Shown here in pieces: positions 46,397-55,395 of a stretch of DNA of 64,000 nt. Both the position numbers and the translations under genes were made by a program. The notes beneath the pieces are model-generated. The model made no database searches. It was not told where the DNA came from and saw nothing but the letters and a program-made list of their open reading frames with translations. Numbering within the stretch: position 1 is the first letter of the stretch; each line of letters opens with the position of its first letter. This DNA comes from an uncultured Acidimicrobiales bacterium (GTDB taxonomy: Bacteria > Actinomycetota > Acidimicrobiia > Acidimicrobiales > Bin134): the NCBI GenBank assembly GCA_951813325.1, contig OX638350.1, positions 1,965,954-2,029,953 of the forward strand. The letters run 5' to 3'.

Positions 46397-47224
46397 CTAC
46401 AATTCCTCGGCGATGTCGCGGGTTCGGGCCTTGAACATCACCCAGCCGGTCGCTCCCACTGCCAGCGAGATCAACGCCATGAGCCCCAATCGAAGCAGAC
46501 CGGGCCAGTCCAGTCCGTACAGCAGCTCGCGGGAGGCCTCGGTGAACTGCGACAGAGGATTGAGCCGGATGATGTCTCGAACCGGCAGCCCCATGGCTCG
46601 CTCGGGGATCAGCGACAGCGGATAGACGATCGGGGTCACGTAGAACAGGAACTGCAAGGCGATGGTGGCCAGATAGCCCACATCGCGATAGCGCACGTTC
46701 CACACACTGAGCACCAGGCCGATCCCCAAAGCGAAGATCGTCAACAGCACGAGCAGCACCGGCCAGAGCAGAAACGTCCAGCTCACGTTCACCAAGCAGA
46801 TGAGAATCAGCATCAAGATGGACGCCTCGATGGCCGCCTGGAACAGCACGGTGAACAAGGCGGCCACCGCGGGCGCCTCGGGCGGGAAGTACACCTTGCC
46901 CAACAGCGACCCCAGATCCAACAGCGAGCTCATCGCCCCGGTGATCACCCCGTAGAAGGCGTTCCACATGACCAGGGCACAGAACAAGTACAAGGCGAAG
47001 TTGTCGAAGCGGCCATTGCCCGCCCGAGGGGGGTCGAACTTCAACAGCACCCCGAAGACCAATGCGTAGATAGCCAGCGTGGCCGCCGGATTCAGCATCG
47101 ACCACAGCCAGCCCAACACCGACCGCTTGTAGCGCGCCCCCAGCTCCCGCTGCACGAGCCGACCGATCAATTCCCGGTAACCCCAGATCTCGAGAACGCT
47201 GCCTCGGCCCGTCATGGCTCTCAC
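46397..47224 (-). CDS. wzm: Polysaccharide ABC transporter permease Wzm
   Basis: A 275-residue ABC-2 type permease with six membrane helices. Landmarks: the amphipathic YRELIGRLVQRELGARYKRS, then LGWLWSMLNPAATLAIYALV, YFPPEAPAVAALFTVLFQAA and VRYRDVGYLATIALQFLFYV with PIVYPLSLIP. Forms the channel with Wzt. GTG at 47224 overlaps the glycosyltransferase stop (GTGA); an ATG at 47215 is an alternative. Confidence 0.93.
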   Translation of the reverse strand: MRAMTGRGSVLEIWGYRELIGRLVQRELGARYKRSVLGWLWSMLNPAATLAIYALVFGVLLKFDPPRAGNGRFDNFALYLFCALVMWNAFYGVITGAMSSLLDLGSLLGKVYFPPEAPAVAALFTVLFQAAIEASILMLILICLVNVSWTFLLWPVLLVLLTIFALGIGLVLSVWNVRYRDVGYLATIALQFLFYVTPIVYPLSLIPERAMGLPVRDIIRLNPLSQFTEASRELLYGLDWPGLLRLGLMALISLAVGATGWVMFKARTRDIAEEL

Positions 47225-50200
47225 CGCGGCCGCTCAGGGTCGCAAAGATGGCTGTACACACCAGCCAGGTTCTGGTCCCAGCGGGCGTGGCGGGCGGCAA
47301 TGTCGGCCAGGCCCTGCTCAGCCAGCCGCTGTCGGCGGCCCGGGTCCCGCACCAAAGCGACGATCTCGGCGGCCAGCCCGTCGGCGGTCTGGGGTGACTG
47401 CATGCAGTTGTGGTCGTGGCGCAGCAACCAGTCGCCTGCCGGATTCTCGAACGCCACCACCGCGGCGCCGCAGGCCATCAGCTCAAGCGGCAGATAGGAG
47501 GGGTGCTCAGAGGTGGTGAGAGCCACCCCGATATCGCAGGTTCGATACAGCGGGCCGGTCTCGCGGTAGTCGAGCTGTCCCATATGGGTGATGAGGGAGT
47601 CCATGTGCTCGGGAAAGGCCCAAGATCCGGCGGTCACGATGCGAACGTCATCGGCCAACTCGTTCTTCACGAGACGCACGGCCCGAGCAGCCAGCTCCCA
47701 GCAGTTGCGCAGATGGCCGGGGCGGGCATAGATGAACACGGTCACCGGGCGGTCTTGATCGGGCTCGACGCGACTGCGAGCGTGGAAGATCGAGTCGTCC
47801 ACTGCGGGCCAGAAGTGGTCGGCGACCCCGCCGTAGCGATCCCGGTAGATATCGGCCAGATGACCGGTATTGCACAACCCGTAGAGCCCCATCCGGTAGC
47901 TGTGCTCGGCCAGGGCATAGAGCGTGCCCGCCGGGTAGAACATGGGCTCGAAGTCTTGGATCAGATAGAAGCGGCGGACTTGGCCGGGGGTGCGGGCCAC
48001 AAAATAGGCGGTGGTCCACATGGTGGCGATGGCCGCGTCGGCGGGGGGAACGTTGTCGGGGTCGAAGGAGAATGAGTCGTGATAGACGATGGGGCTGTCG
48101 GCCAGCGACCGAAATGCGGCGGCAATACCCGACCGGTACCACCGCTCGTCGTGGTCTAGGGGGCCGGCCATCACCATGAACCGGTTCTCCACCCCATGGT
48201 TTTCGGCCAAGTGGTCGGCCAGCCTGAACACGGTGTGGATGCCCCCGTAGAACGGGTTCTGGAACTCGGGCACGAACCAGTTGACGGTTGCCACCTCTCG
48301 GCGTCCTCGAACGGCCCGGTGCCCTTGGCCCACTCCTGCGGCGAGCTCGCGGTCGGCTTCAGAGGCAAGCGCCAGCGCATGGGCCTCCCCGGCCTCGTTG
48401 CGCTGGTAGAAGATCTCCATGGGCCGTCCCAGCATCTCGGTGAGCTGCTTGAGAACACCCGGCTTCTCCTCGCTGTGCAGCATCGGCTCGGGGTGGGCCG
48501 CGCTGAGGTTCGGGGAGAAATAGGGGTCACCGCCCATGAGCCATCGCTGGTAGGCCCAATAGCTGGCAAAGACATCATTGTCGGGCACATGCGGGCCACG
48601 GGTGGCCGACTCCCGGTGGGAAATCGGGGTGGCCGCGGAGACCACATTGCGGTATCCGGCCTGTCGGGCCCGCAGCCCGAGCACCACATCGCTGCCGCAT
48701 AGCTCCAAGCGCTCGTCGAACCCCCCGATCTCTTGGAACACCGATCGGCGCACCGCTAGGCAGGCCCCGGTCACCGCCATTGCGTTGCGGGTCCAGTCGG
48801 TGGGTCCCAACAGGCTGTCGGAGTGCGGAGCCATGCCCTGGAACAGGTGCCCGGCCATGCCGGTCATCCCGATGACCGCCCCGCCATGCTGGATGAGTCC
48901 GCGGTCGTCGATGAGCTGAAGCCCGGCCACACCGATCTCGGACCGCTGGGCCCACCCGATGAGGTTGCGGAGCCATCGGGGATGGCCAGGTGACGTGTCG
49001 TCGTTCAAGAACACCAGCACTTCCCCCGAGGCCAGGGCGGCGGCCCGATTGTTGACCGCGGAGTAGTTGAACGGCTCATCCCACCAGATGACCTTGGGAC
49101 TCAGGTCGGCGGCTTGGGTCCGGTACCAGGCTTCGTTGTCGGCACTGTGTCCGCCGTTGTCGACAACGACGAGCTCCAGCGCGGCGTGGTCGGCCGACCG
49201 GATCAGGTCGAACGCTCCTTCCAGCAGCTCTCGGTTGTGGCGGGTGGCGACAATGACGCTGACCGGCGCGGCTTGGTCCAGGCTCCACTCCAAGTTGACA
49301 CCTGTGGCCCCCGCTTCGGCCCGAGCCGGCCAGTCTTTGCTGGCCAGCCACCGGTTGACCAGCTCCAGGTGGTGGGGCTGGATGCGGTCGTCGCGGCGCT
49401 CCAGGGTGTGCAGCACCGCGGGCAGGCGGCACACCTGTTGGGCGCCGACGTCAAGGCCCAGAAGCAGATCCCACCACAGGGAGTCGTCGCCTGCCCCGGC
49501 GTCGCGGTAGCGAAGCGCGGCCTCGGTCCGCAGGCTTCGGGCCCGCACCGCGAAGGCCCTACCGATGTAGTTGGCGCACACGAGGAGATCAGGCGACCAG
49601 CCCGGCTTGAGACGGGGCTGGCCCACATGGTCCAGATCGTCATCGAAGTAGACCCCTTCGGGCATCCCTTCGAGGTACCACTCCCATACCTCGGCCAGAT
49701 CAGCCAGGTCGTCGTCCCAGTACACCAGCTCCAGCCACGGGTCGCGCCACGCAGCCTGGGCGATCTGGTACACCGCATCAGGGCGCAGCCGGTCCCCGGC
49801 CCGCAGCAGCACCACCAAGTCGTCGGAACAGCTTCGCGACAACCGGTCGAACTCCTCAGCCAGCCCGCCCGGCTCGACTTCTATCGCCTCGACCAGTCCC
49901 CACGACTGGCTTTGCAGCGACATCTCGGTGGCGGCCACATCGCCGCCATCGTCCACCACCAAACCCCACACCTTCGGCGGCCGATGCCACTCCTCGTACC
50001 ACTGACGCTGGACTTCCAAGATGCTGGGATCGGCCGGCAGCCGACAGAACCACCCTCGGTAGGTCACCCCCGCAGGTTGCCGCTGCCGCCCCGACCCGGG
50101 CCCGGGTTCCGGCTCAAGCTCAGGTTCCGGCTCGGGCGCGGGCTCGGGCAGCAAGTCTTCCTCGACCGGCACCGCCTCCTGGCCAAACGGCTCTGCCTCG

Positions 50201-50349
50201 CGCTTGACCTCATCACGACGGCGCTGCCATTCGGCTCGAGTGCGGCCGGCCGCGCTTCGGGCCTCCCTGAAAGCCACCATCGCCCCGCTGACCAGCCGAC
50301 GGAGACGGGTCCCCGGAGGCAGAGCTCGCTCGAGAAGGCGACGGACCAC
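47221..50349 (-). CDS. Bifunctional GT2-GT4 (WsaF-like) glycosyltransferase
   Basis: A 1042-residue protein. The N-terminus is charged with a proline/glutamate linker (EPAPEPEPELEPEPGPGS, about 69-86). A GT2-like region with degenerate motifs spans about 120-350, then a well-formed GT2 from about 360: VSVIVATRHNRELLEGAFDL, WWDEPFNYSAVNNRAAALAS, VFLNDDTSPGHPRWL and CGSDVVLGLRARQAGYRNVV. The C-terminal 370 residues match WsaF-type rhamnosyltransferases: TVNWFVPEFQNPFYGGIHTV, RRFYLIQDFEPMFYPAGTLY and LTTSEHPSYLPLELMACGAA. Probably adds two different linkages of a rhamnose-containing chain. Heads the minus-strand export operon. Confidence 0.85.
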   Translation of the reverse strand: MVRRLLERALPPGTRLRRLVSGAMVAFREARSAAGRTRAEWQRRRDEVKREAEPFGQEAVPVEEDLLPEPAPEPEPELEPEPGPGSGRQRQPAGVTYRGWFCRLPADPSILEVQRQWYEEWHRPPKVWGLVVDDGGDVAATEMSLQSQSWGLVEAIEVEPGGLAEEFDRLSRSCSDDLVVLLRAGDRLRPDAVYQIAQAAWRDPWLELVYWDDDLADLAEVWEWYLEGMPEGVYFDDDLDHVGQPRLKPGWSPDLLVCANYIGRAFAVRARSLRTEAALRYRDAGAGDDSLWWDLLLGLDVGAQQVCRLPAVLHTLERRDDRIQPHHLELVNRWLASKDWPARAEAGATGVNLEWSLDQAAPVSVIVATRHNRELLEGAFDLIRSADHAALELVVVDNGGHSADNEAWYRTQAADLSPKVIWWDEPFNYSAVNNRAAALASGEVLVFLNDDTSPGHPRWLRNLIGWAQRSEIGVAGLQLIDDRGLIQHGGAVIGMTGMAGHLFQGMAPHSDSLLGPTDWTRNAMAVTGACLAVRRSVFQEIGGFDERLELCGSDVVLGLRARQAGYRNVVSAATPISHRESATRGPHVPDNDVFASYWAYQRWLMGGDPYFSPNLSAAHPEPMLHSEEKPGVLKQLTEMLGRPMEIFYQRNEAGEAHALALASEADRELAAGVGQGHRAVRGRREVATVNWFVPEFQNPFYGGIHTVFRLADHLAENHGVENRFMVMAGPLDHDERWYRSGIAAAFRSLADSPIVYHDSFSFDPDNVPPADAAIATMWTTAYFVARTPGQVRRFYLIQDFEPMFYPAGTLYALAEHSYRMGLYGLCNTGHLADIYRDRYGGVADHFWPAVDDSIFHARSRVEPDQDRPVTVFIYARPGHLRNCWELAARAVRLVKNELADDVRIVTAGSWAFPEHMDSLITHMGQLDYRETGPLYRTCDIGVALTTSEHPSYLPLELMACGAAVVAFENPAGDWLLRHDHNCMQSPQTADGLAAEIVALVRDPGRRQRLAEQGLADIAARHARWDQNLAGVYSHLCDPERPR

Positions 50350-50523
50350 TACGACACCCTACTTGTACTCCAGCGATTCCCTTTCACCCGAAGAGCCGCC
50401 AACGACTCAGGAATGCCCCCATGAGGCGGGTGTACTTGAAGGCTGGGGGCGAAGCTGGGAGAATTGCCGGGCGGGCGGCCAACCGGTTTTGGACGTTCTA
50501 TGCATTGGCAGCAGTTGGCGTTG

Positions 50524-53500
50524 ATGAAACGCCCTCGCCTATCCCAGCTACTCACCGCCACATCGGCTCTCGCTGTGGCGGCATCGATGCTGGCAATAGC
50601 CCCGTCATCGGCCCAGGAGGGCCCTGACCCTGAAATCCTGATCGTCGACCCTTCGTCCACCGTCACTTTTTCTGGAAGCGGCTGGGGCCACGGCGTGGGA
50701 ATGGGCCAGTGGGGGGCCTACGCCCGCGCCGAGGCCGGGCACAGCACCGAGGAGATCTTGGGCTTCTACTACGAGGGCGCCCAGCTTGTCGAGAATTATG
50801 GGCGTCCCGGAGAGGCGCCGACCCCGACTCCTGCGGCCACCCCGGCACCGACGCCCGCGCCCGTCTCGACCTCAGCAACGACCCCGAGCTCGGCCGAGGA
50901 CCCCGCCCGGATTCTGCTCGCTACCGCCGCTACCACCACGCTGATCCCGGAGGGCCTCAACCGGATCACCGTCGACAATCAAAACATCGCGATCGGCGGC
51001 CAGGATGCTGCCCGGCCCCCCGCGGGCACCCCCATCTCCTTCACCCACCACGACGATCATTGGCACATCACCTACAACGGCACTGATGTCTGCCCCACTG
51101 GCTGCATCGGGCAGAGCGCGCAGCTCCACTTCGCCACCGACACCGCCGTAGCCGTGTCCACCACCGGACGATCCTATTCCCACGGCCGCCTCAACCTCAT
51201 CGCCACCTCCGAAGACCCGAGTCGGTTCCACATCACCCTCGACTCCCTCACCGTCGAGAAGTTCCTCGGCGACCCCCACAACGACCTGGGCGGCCCCGAT
51301 CGCAATGACGATGTTCCGGAAGACTCCGTGCAGATCTTGCTGGCAACCGCCGAGGCCACCACGCTCACTCCCGAGGGGTTCAACCGGATCACCATCGACA
51401 ACACCGACATTGCCTATGGTGGACAGGACTTGGTCCGGGCTCCGTCTGGGTCGCCCGTCACCGTGACCCGAGTCAACGGCCTCTGGCGGATCCAGTTCGG
51501 CAGCGCCAACGTGTGCGGCAACGGCTGCGCCGGGCAGACTGCTCAGCTCCTCTTCGCCACCGACACTTCGGTGGCCGTGTCCACCACCGAACGCTCCCAC
51601 TCCCACGGCCGCATCAACCTCATCGCCGTACCAGGAGATCCGAGTCTATTCCATATCACGCTGGACTCCTTGACGATCGAGAAGTTCTTCGGCGATCCCC
51701 ACAGCGCGATTCCCACCACCGCGGGCGACCCCCCGTTGACCCCTGAACCGGTGATCGAGACTTTGCCGACGCCGGTGTACCCCGAAGACGCCATCCGCGT
51801 CCATTTGAGCACCACCAACAGCACCACGCTGACCCCCCAAGGCCTCAACCGGATCACCGTAGACGGCCAAGGCGATATCAGGGTGCCGACGGCTACCCCG
51901 GTGACCGTCACCCGCCACGTCGGCCACTGGCACTTCACCTACAACGGCGTCGACGCGTGCGCCAGCGCCGGCTGCACGGGCCAGACCGCCCAGCTCCACT
52001 TCGCCACCGACACCTCTGTGGGGGTGTCCAATACCGGCCGGTCCTACTCCCACGGCCGTATCAACCTGGTCCCCGCGGGCGGTGATCCCGGCCAGTTCTA
52101 CGTGATCCTCGACTCACTGTCGATGGAGGACTACCTGCGGGGCATCGCCGAGACTCCCATGGACTGGAGTCTGACCGCTCATGAGGCCCAGGCCATCGCG
52201 GCTCGCAGCTACGCCAGCGCCACGCTTCGGGAGCGGCGGGCCTCCGCTTCGTGGACCCGGCCGTTCGACCTGTACTCCACCGTGTGGGACCAGGCATTCG
52301 CAGGCGACACCCGGGAGAAGCACGCCAACGCCGGAACATGGCTTCAGGCCGTTGAGAACACTGCGGGGCAGGTGCTGCACTACAACGGCGCGCCCATCCG
52401 AGCGTTCTATTCGGCGTCCAACGGTGGCCACACCGAGCGCAGCGGATACGTGTTCGCCTCCGATCGCCCCTATCTGCCGGCCAAACCCGACTCCTTCGAC
52501 ATTCAAAATCCCAATCCACATGCATCTTGGTCGCGCCCCTACACCGTGGCCGAGTTCAACCGGTGGTTGAACGACCATTCCGACACTGCGGTGGGCCAGC
52601 TCATCAGCATGGAGATCATTGGAAACACCGGAGATTCGGGCCGGCTGGACAAAGCGCAGATCAGAATCACCGGCACCTCCCGCACCATCACCGTCACCGG
52701 CAACCGGCTGCAAAGCCGAATCAACACTGCGGCCCGGGAGAATGGGCAGCAGCAGCTGCTGTCCACTCTGTTCGAATTCGATCTTCCCGAGGCCACGAGC
52801 TCTCTGACGCCCGTTGAGCCGACCGATCCCGAGGATTTGCCGGCCACCGAGGTCACACCCCCCGACGAGATGTTCTACTCCGGCGCTATCGACAGCGCGG
52901 ACTTCTGCTTGAACCGGAGTCTGGGCGGGCCGGTCACCTACACCTTCGACAGCGACGGCGACGGGATCGCCGATGTGTGCTCGCTGCCCCGGACCCGTCG
53001 GGAGGCGGTGGCCCACCAAAGAACCCTGGAGCATCTGGCGCTGGTAGAGCGGGAGATCTTCACGGCCCGCTTGGCCGAGGAATGCCGATCGGTGGCGGAC
53101 ACATTCGGGGAGCCGGACAAAGAAGCGGTGGACGAGTGCCAGCAGTACCGCGACTTCCCCTCCAACGCGCCGGGATCGCTTCCCGAGACGGAGACCGGCA
53201 CCGGCACGCAGTCCCCGGGAACCGATGATGATCAGGATACGTTCACCGTCGACGACCAGATGTTCTACTCCGGGATCATCGACAGCCCAGACTTCTGCTT
53301 GAACTTCAGCCTGGGCGGTCCGACCACCTTTGCCTTCGACAGCGATGGCGACGGAGTAGCCGACGTGTGCGCCCTGCCCCGGACCCGCCGAGCTGCGGTG
53401 GCCCGCCAACGGGCCCTCGAGCATCTCGCGGCCGCCTCCCAGAAGCTGGAAGATCTCTACAACGCGTTCTTCATCGTCAACTGCCACATGGGGCCGCCGA

Positions 53501-53568
53501 CGCTGGGCGAAGCTGACAAAGAAGCTGAAGACGCCTGCGAGCCGCATCTCCAGGCGGGATCGGCCTGA
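50524..53568 (+). CDS. Secreted SpoIID/LytB-domain protein with triplicated module and DxDxDG repeats
   Basis: A 1014-residue protein with signal peptide (LLTATSALAVAASMLAIAPS, cleavage near SAQ). The GWGHGVGMGQWGAYARAEAG motif comes first (about 55-75), then three modules of about 130 residues, each with ITVDN/G, ITYNGTDVC-type and SYSHGRxNLI segments. The third runs into the SpoIID core MEDYLRGIAETPMDW, AQAIAARSYASATLR and IRAFYSASNGGHTERSGYVF. After about 760 come two copies of MFYSGxIDSxDFCLNxSLGG plus FDSDGDGxADVC, a calcium-loop pattern. SpoIID proteins are lytic transglycosylases; a wall-remodelling role is likely, but the catalytic glutamate should be checked. The ATG at 50524 follows 174 bp of intergenic DNA. 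Confidence 0.82.
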   Translation: MKRPRLSQLLTATSALAVAASMLAIAPSSAQEGPDPEILIVDPSSTVTFSGSGWGHGVGMGQWGAYARAEAGHSTEEILGFYYEGAQLVENYGRPGEAPTPTPAATPAPTPAPVSTSATTPSSAEDPARILLATAATTTLIPEGLNRITVDNQNIAIGGQDAARPPAGTPISFTHHDDHWHITYNGTDVCPTGCIGQSAQLHFATDTAVAVSTTGRSYSHGRLNLIATSEDPSRFHITLDSLTVEKFLGDPHNDLGGPDRNDDVPEDSVQILLATAEATTLTPEGFNRITIDNTDIAYGGQDLVRAPSGSPVTVTRVNGLWRIQFGSANVCGNGCAGQTAQLLFATDTSVAVSTTERSHSHGRINLIAVPGDPSLFHITLDSLTIEKFFGDPHSAIPTTAGDPPLTPEPVIETLPTPVYPEDAIRVHLSTTNSTTLTPQGLNRITVDGQGDIRVPTATPVTVTRHVGHWHFTYNGVDACASAGCTGQTAQLHFATDTSVGVSNTGRSYSHGRINLVPAGGDPGQFYVILDSLSMEDYLRGIAETPMDWSLTAHEAQAIAARSYASATLRERRASASWTRPFDLYSTVWDQAFAGDTREKHANAGTWLQAVENTAGQVLHYNGAPIRAFYSASNGGHTERSGYVFASDRPYLPAKPDSFDIQNPNPHASWSRPYTVAEFNRWLNDHSDTAVGQLISMEIIGNTGDSGRLDKAQIRITGTSRTITVTGNRLQSRINTAARENGQQQLLSTLFEFDLPEATSSLTPVEPTDPEDLPATEVTPPDEMFYSGAIDSADFCLNRSLGGPVTYTFDSDGDGIADVCSLPRTRREAVAHQRTLEHLALVEREIFTARLAEECRSVADTFGEPDKEAVDECQQYRDFPSNAPGSLPETETGTGTQSPGTDDDQDTFTVDDQMFYSGIIDSPDFCLNFSLGGPTTFAFDSDGDGVADVCALPRTRRAAVARQRALEHLAAASQKLEDLYNAFFIVNCHMGPPTLGEADKEAEDACEPHLQAGSA

Positions 53569-53589
53569 CGCCGCCGCGATCTGCTCGGA

Positions 53590-54435
53590 TCAGTCCAAAA
53601 GCTCAGACACCAGGCGCCTGAGCGGCACCCGGTACTCACCCGGACTGTCCAGACCGGCCAGGGCCAGAGCCCGATTCTCCAGCACCGAGTTGGCCGGGCG
53701 GGCCGCAGGACGGGGCGGGTGCAAATCGGCGGTGGCAATGGGCACCACTCGGCCGGGATCATGGCCAGCAGCAGCCATGATCTCCCGAGCGAACTCGTAC
53801 CGTGACAGCGCTCCCTGGTTGGTCACATGGAACAGGCCTGGACGGCGGTCGATGCAAAGCCGCTCGATCACCGCGGCCACTTCGGAGGTGAACGACGGCG
53901 AGCCCCGCTGGTCGTCCACAAACTGCATAGGACCCCCATCAGAGGCCAGCCGCAGCACGGTGCCCACCATGTTGGACCCGCGGCGGCCGCACAGCCACGA
54001 GGTCCGCACCACGGTGGCGGCCGAACCGGCCTCGTGCTCGCCGGCCAGCTTGCTGGCGCCGTAGACCGACCGGGGATCGGGTCGGTCCCATTCGTGATAG
54101 GGCTCAGGCTTGTCGCCGGAGAACACATAGTCGGTGGAGATGTGGCACAGGTGGGCGTCAAACCGGCGGGCGGCCTCGGCCAGGTGGCGCACCGCCAGGG
54201 CGTTGACTCCATATGCCCACTCGGCGTCGGACTCGCAGGCGTCCACCGCGGTGTAGGCCGCGCAGTTGACCACCACCTCGGGTCGGACGGCGCCCACCAC
54301 TCCGAGCACTTCATCGCGACGGGCAATATCGAGCCTGGGGCGGCTGGCGGCGATCACCTCATGGCCTGGGGAAGCGAATCGGGCAGCCACATCACGGCCA
54401 AGCTGCCCGCCCGCGCCGGTGACCAACACCCTCAT
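53590..54435 (-). CDS. rmlD: dTDP-4-dehydrorhamnose reductase
   Basis: A 281-residue RmlD: RVLVTGAGGQLGRDVAAR, VVNCAAYTAVDACESD, HISTDYVFSGDKPEPYHEWD, catalytic SVYGASKLAGE and RTSWLCGRRGSNMV. Final NADPH-dependent step to dTDP-L-rhamnose. The ATG at 54435 overlaps the rmlB stop by 4 bp; the longer open frame upstream is a shadow of rmlB. Confidence 0.93.
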   Translation of the reverse strand: MRVLVTGAGGQLGRDVAARFASPGHEVIAASRPRLDIARRDEVLGVVGAVRPEVVVNCAAYTAVDACESDAEWAYGVNALAVRHLAEAARRFDAHLCHISTDYVFSGDKPEPYHEWDRPDPRSVYGASKLAGEHEAGSAATVVRTSWLCGRRGSNMVGTVLRLASDGGPMQFVDDQRGSPSFTSEVAAVIERLCIDRRPGLFHVTNQGALSRYEFAREIMAAAGHDPGRVVPIATADLHPPRPAARPANSVLENRALALAGLDSPGEYRVPLRRLVSELLD

Positions 54436-55394
54436 GGCATGGCTTCTTTGAGGGGTTCCCACCACCAGCGGTTGTCCCGGTACCAGCCCACTGTGGCGGC
54501 CAGGGCTTCGTCCATATCTCGGGACGGCGACCAGCCCAGCCCGGCGATCTTGGCAGTGTCCACCGAGTAGCGCCGATCGTGGCCCAGCCGGTCGGCCACC
54601 GGCTGGACGAACGACTCGTCTCGGCCGCACAGCGCCAGCAGGCGAGTGGTCAGGTCTTGGTTGGTGAGCTCGTTGCCTCCGGCGATGTTGTAGATCTCCC
54701 CCGGCCGGCCTTGGCGCAGCACTAGGTCGATGGCCGCGCAGTTGTCCTCCACATGACACCAATCACGTACGTTCATGCCATCGCCGTATACGGGCACGGC
54801 CTGACCGTCCAGCAGGTTGGTGGTGAACAGAGGGATGAGCTTCTCCGGATGCTGATAGGGGCCGAAGTTGTTCGACGACCGGGTGACCGCCACCGGCAGG
54901 TCGAAGGTCGCCCGATAGGCCAGCGCGATCAAGTCGGCGCCGGCCTTGGACGCCGAATAGGGCGAGCGGGGCGCCAGCCGGTCGGTTTCGGCAAACGAGC
55001 CCTCGTCGATCGATCCGTACACCTCGTCGGTTGACACGTGCACCACTTTGTCCAGTTCCAGCAGCCGAGCGATATCGCATACCACGTTGGTGCCATCGCA
55101 GTTGGTGCGGACGAAGGCGTCGGGACCGACGATAGAGCGGTCCACGTGGCTTTCGGCGGCGAAATGGACCACCGCATCGCAGCCGGCCATGGCCTCGGCC
55201 ATGGCGTTGCGGTCGCACACGTCCCCCTGTATGAACGCCAGCCGGGAATCGCCCTCGAGGCCCCGCAGGTTGTCGCGGCTGCCGGCATAGGTGAGGGCGT
55301 CGTAGACCACCACGGTGTCATCGGTGCGGCCCAGCACCCATCGCGTGTAGTTCGATCCGATGAATCCGGCGCCCCCGGTGACCAAGAGCCTCAT
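54432..55394 (-). CDS. rmlB: dTDP-glucose 4,6-dehydratase
   Basis: A 320-residue RmlB: RLLVTGGAGFIGSNYTRWVL, VVHFAAESHVDRSIVGPDAF, HVSTDEVYGSIDEGSFAETD, catalytic RSPYSASKAGADLIALAY and RSSNNFGPYQHPEKLIPLF. Makes dTDP-4-keto-6-deoxyglucose from dTDP-glucose. 1-bp gap after rmlC. Confidence 0.95.
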   Translation of the reverse strand: MRLLVTGGAGFIGSNYTRWVLGRTDDTVVVYDALTYAGSRDNLRGLEGDSRLAFIQGDVCDRNAMAEAMAGCDAVVHFAAESHVDRSIVGPDAFVRTNCDGTNVVCDIARLLELDKVVHVSTDEVYGSIDEGSFAETDRLAPRSPYSASKAGADLIALAYRATFDLPVAVTRSSNNFGPYQHPEKLIPLFTTNLLDGQAVPVYGDGMNVRDWCHVEDNCAAIDLVLRQGRPGEIYNIAGGNELTNQDLTTRLLALCGRDESFVQPVADRLGHDRRYSVDTAKIAGLGWSPSRDMDEALAATVGWYRDNRWWWEPLKEAMP

Positions 55395-55395
55395 C

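Noticed and set aside
54436..54762. N-terminal extension of rmlD
   Set aside because: Out-of-frame reading of rmlB; RmlD family sequence starts at MRVLVTGAGG (54435).
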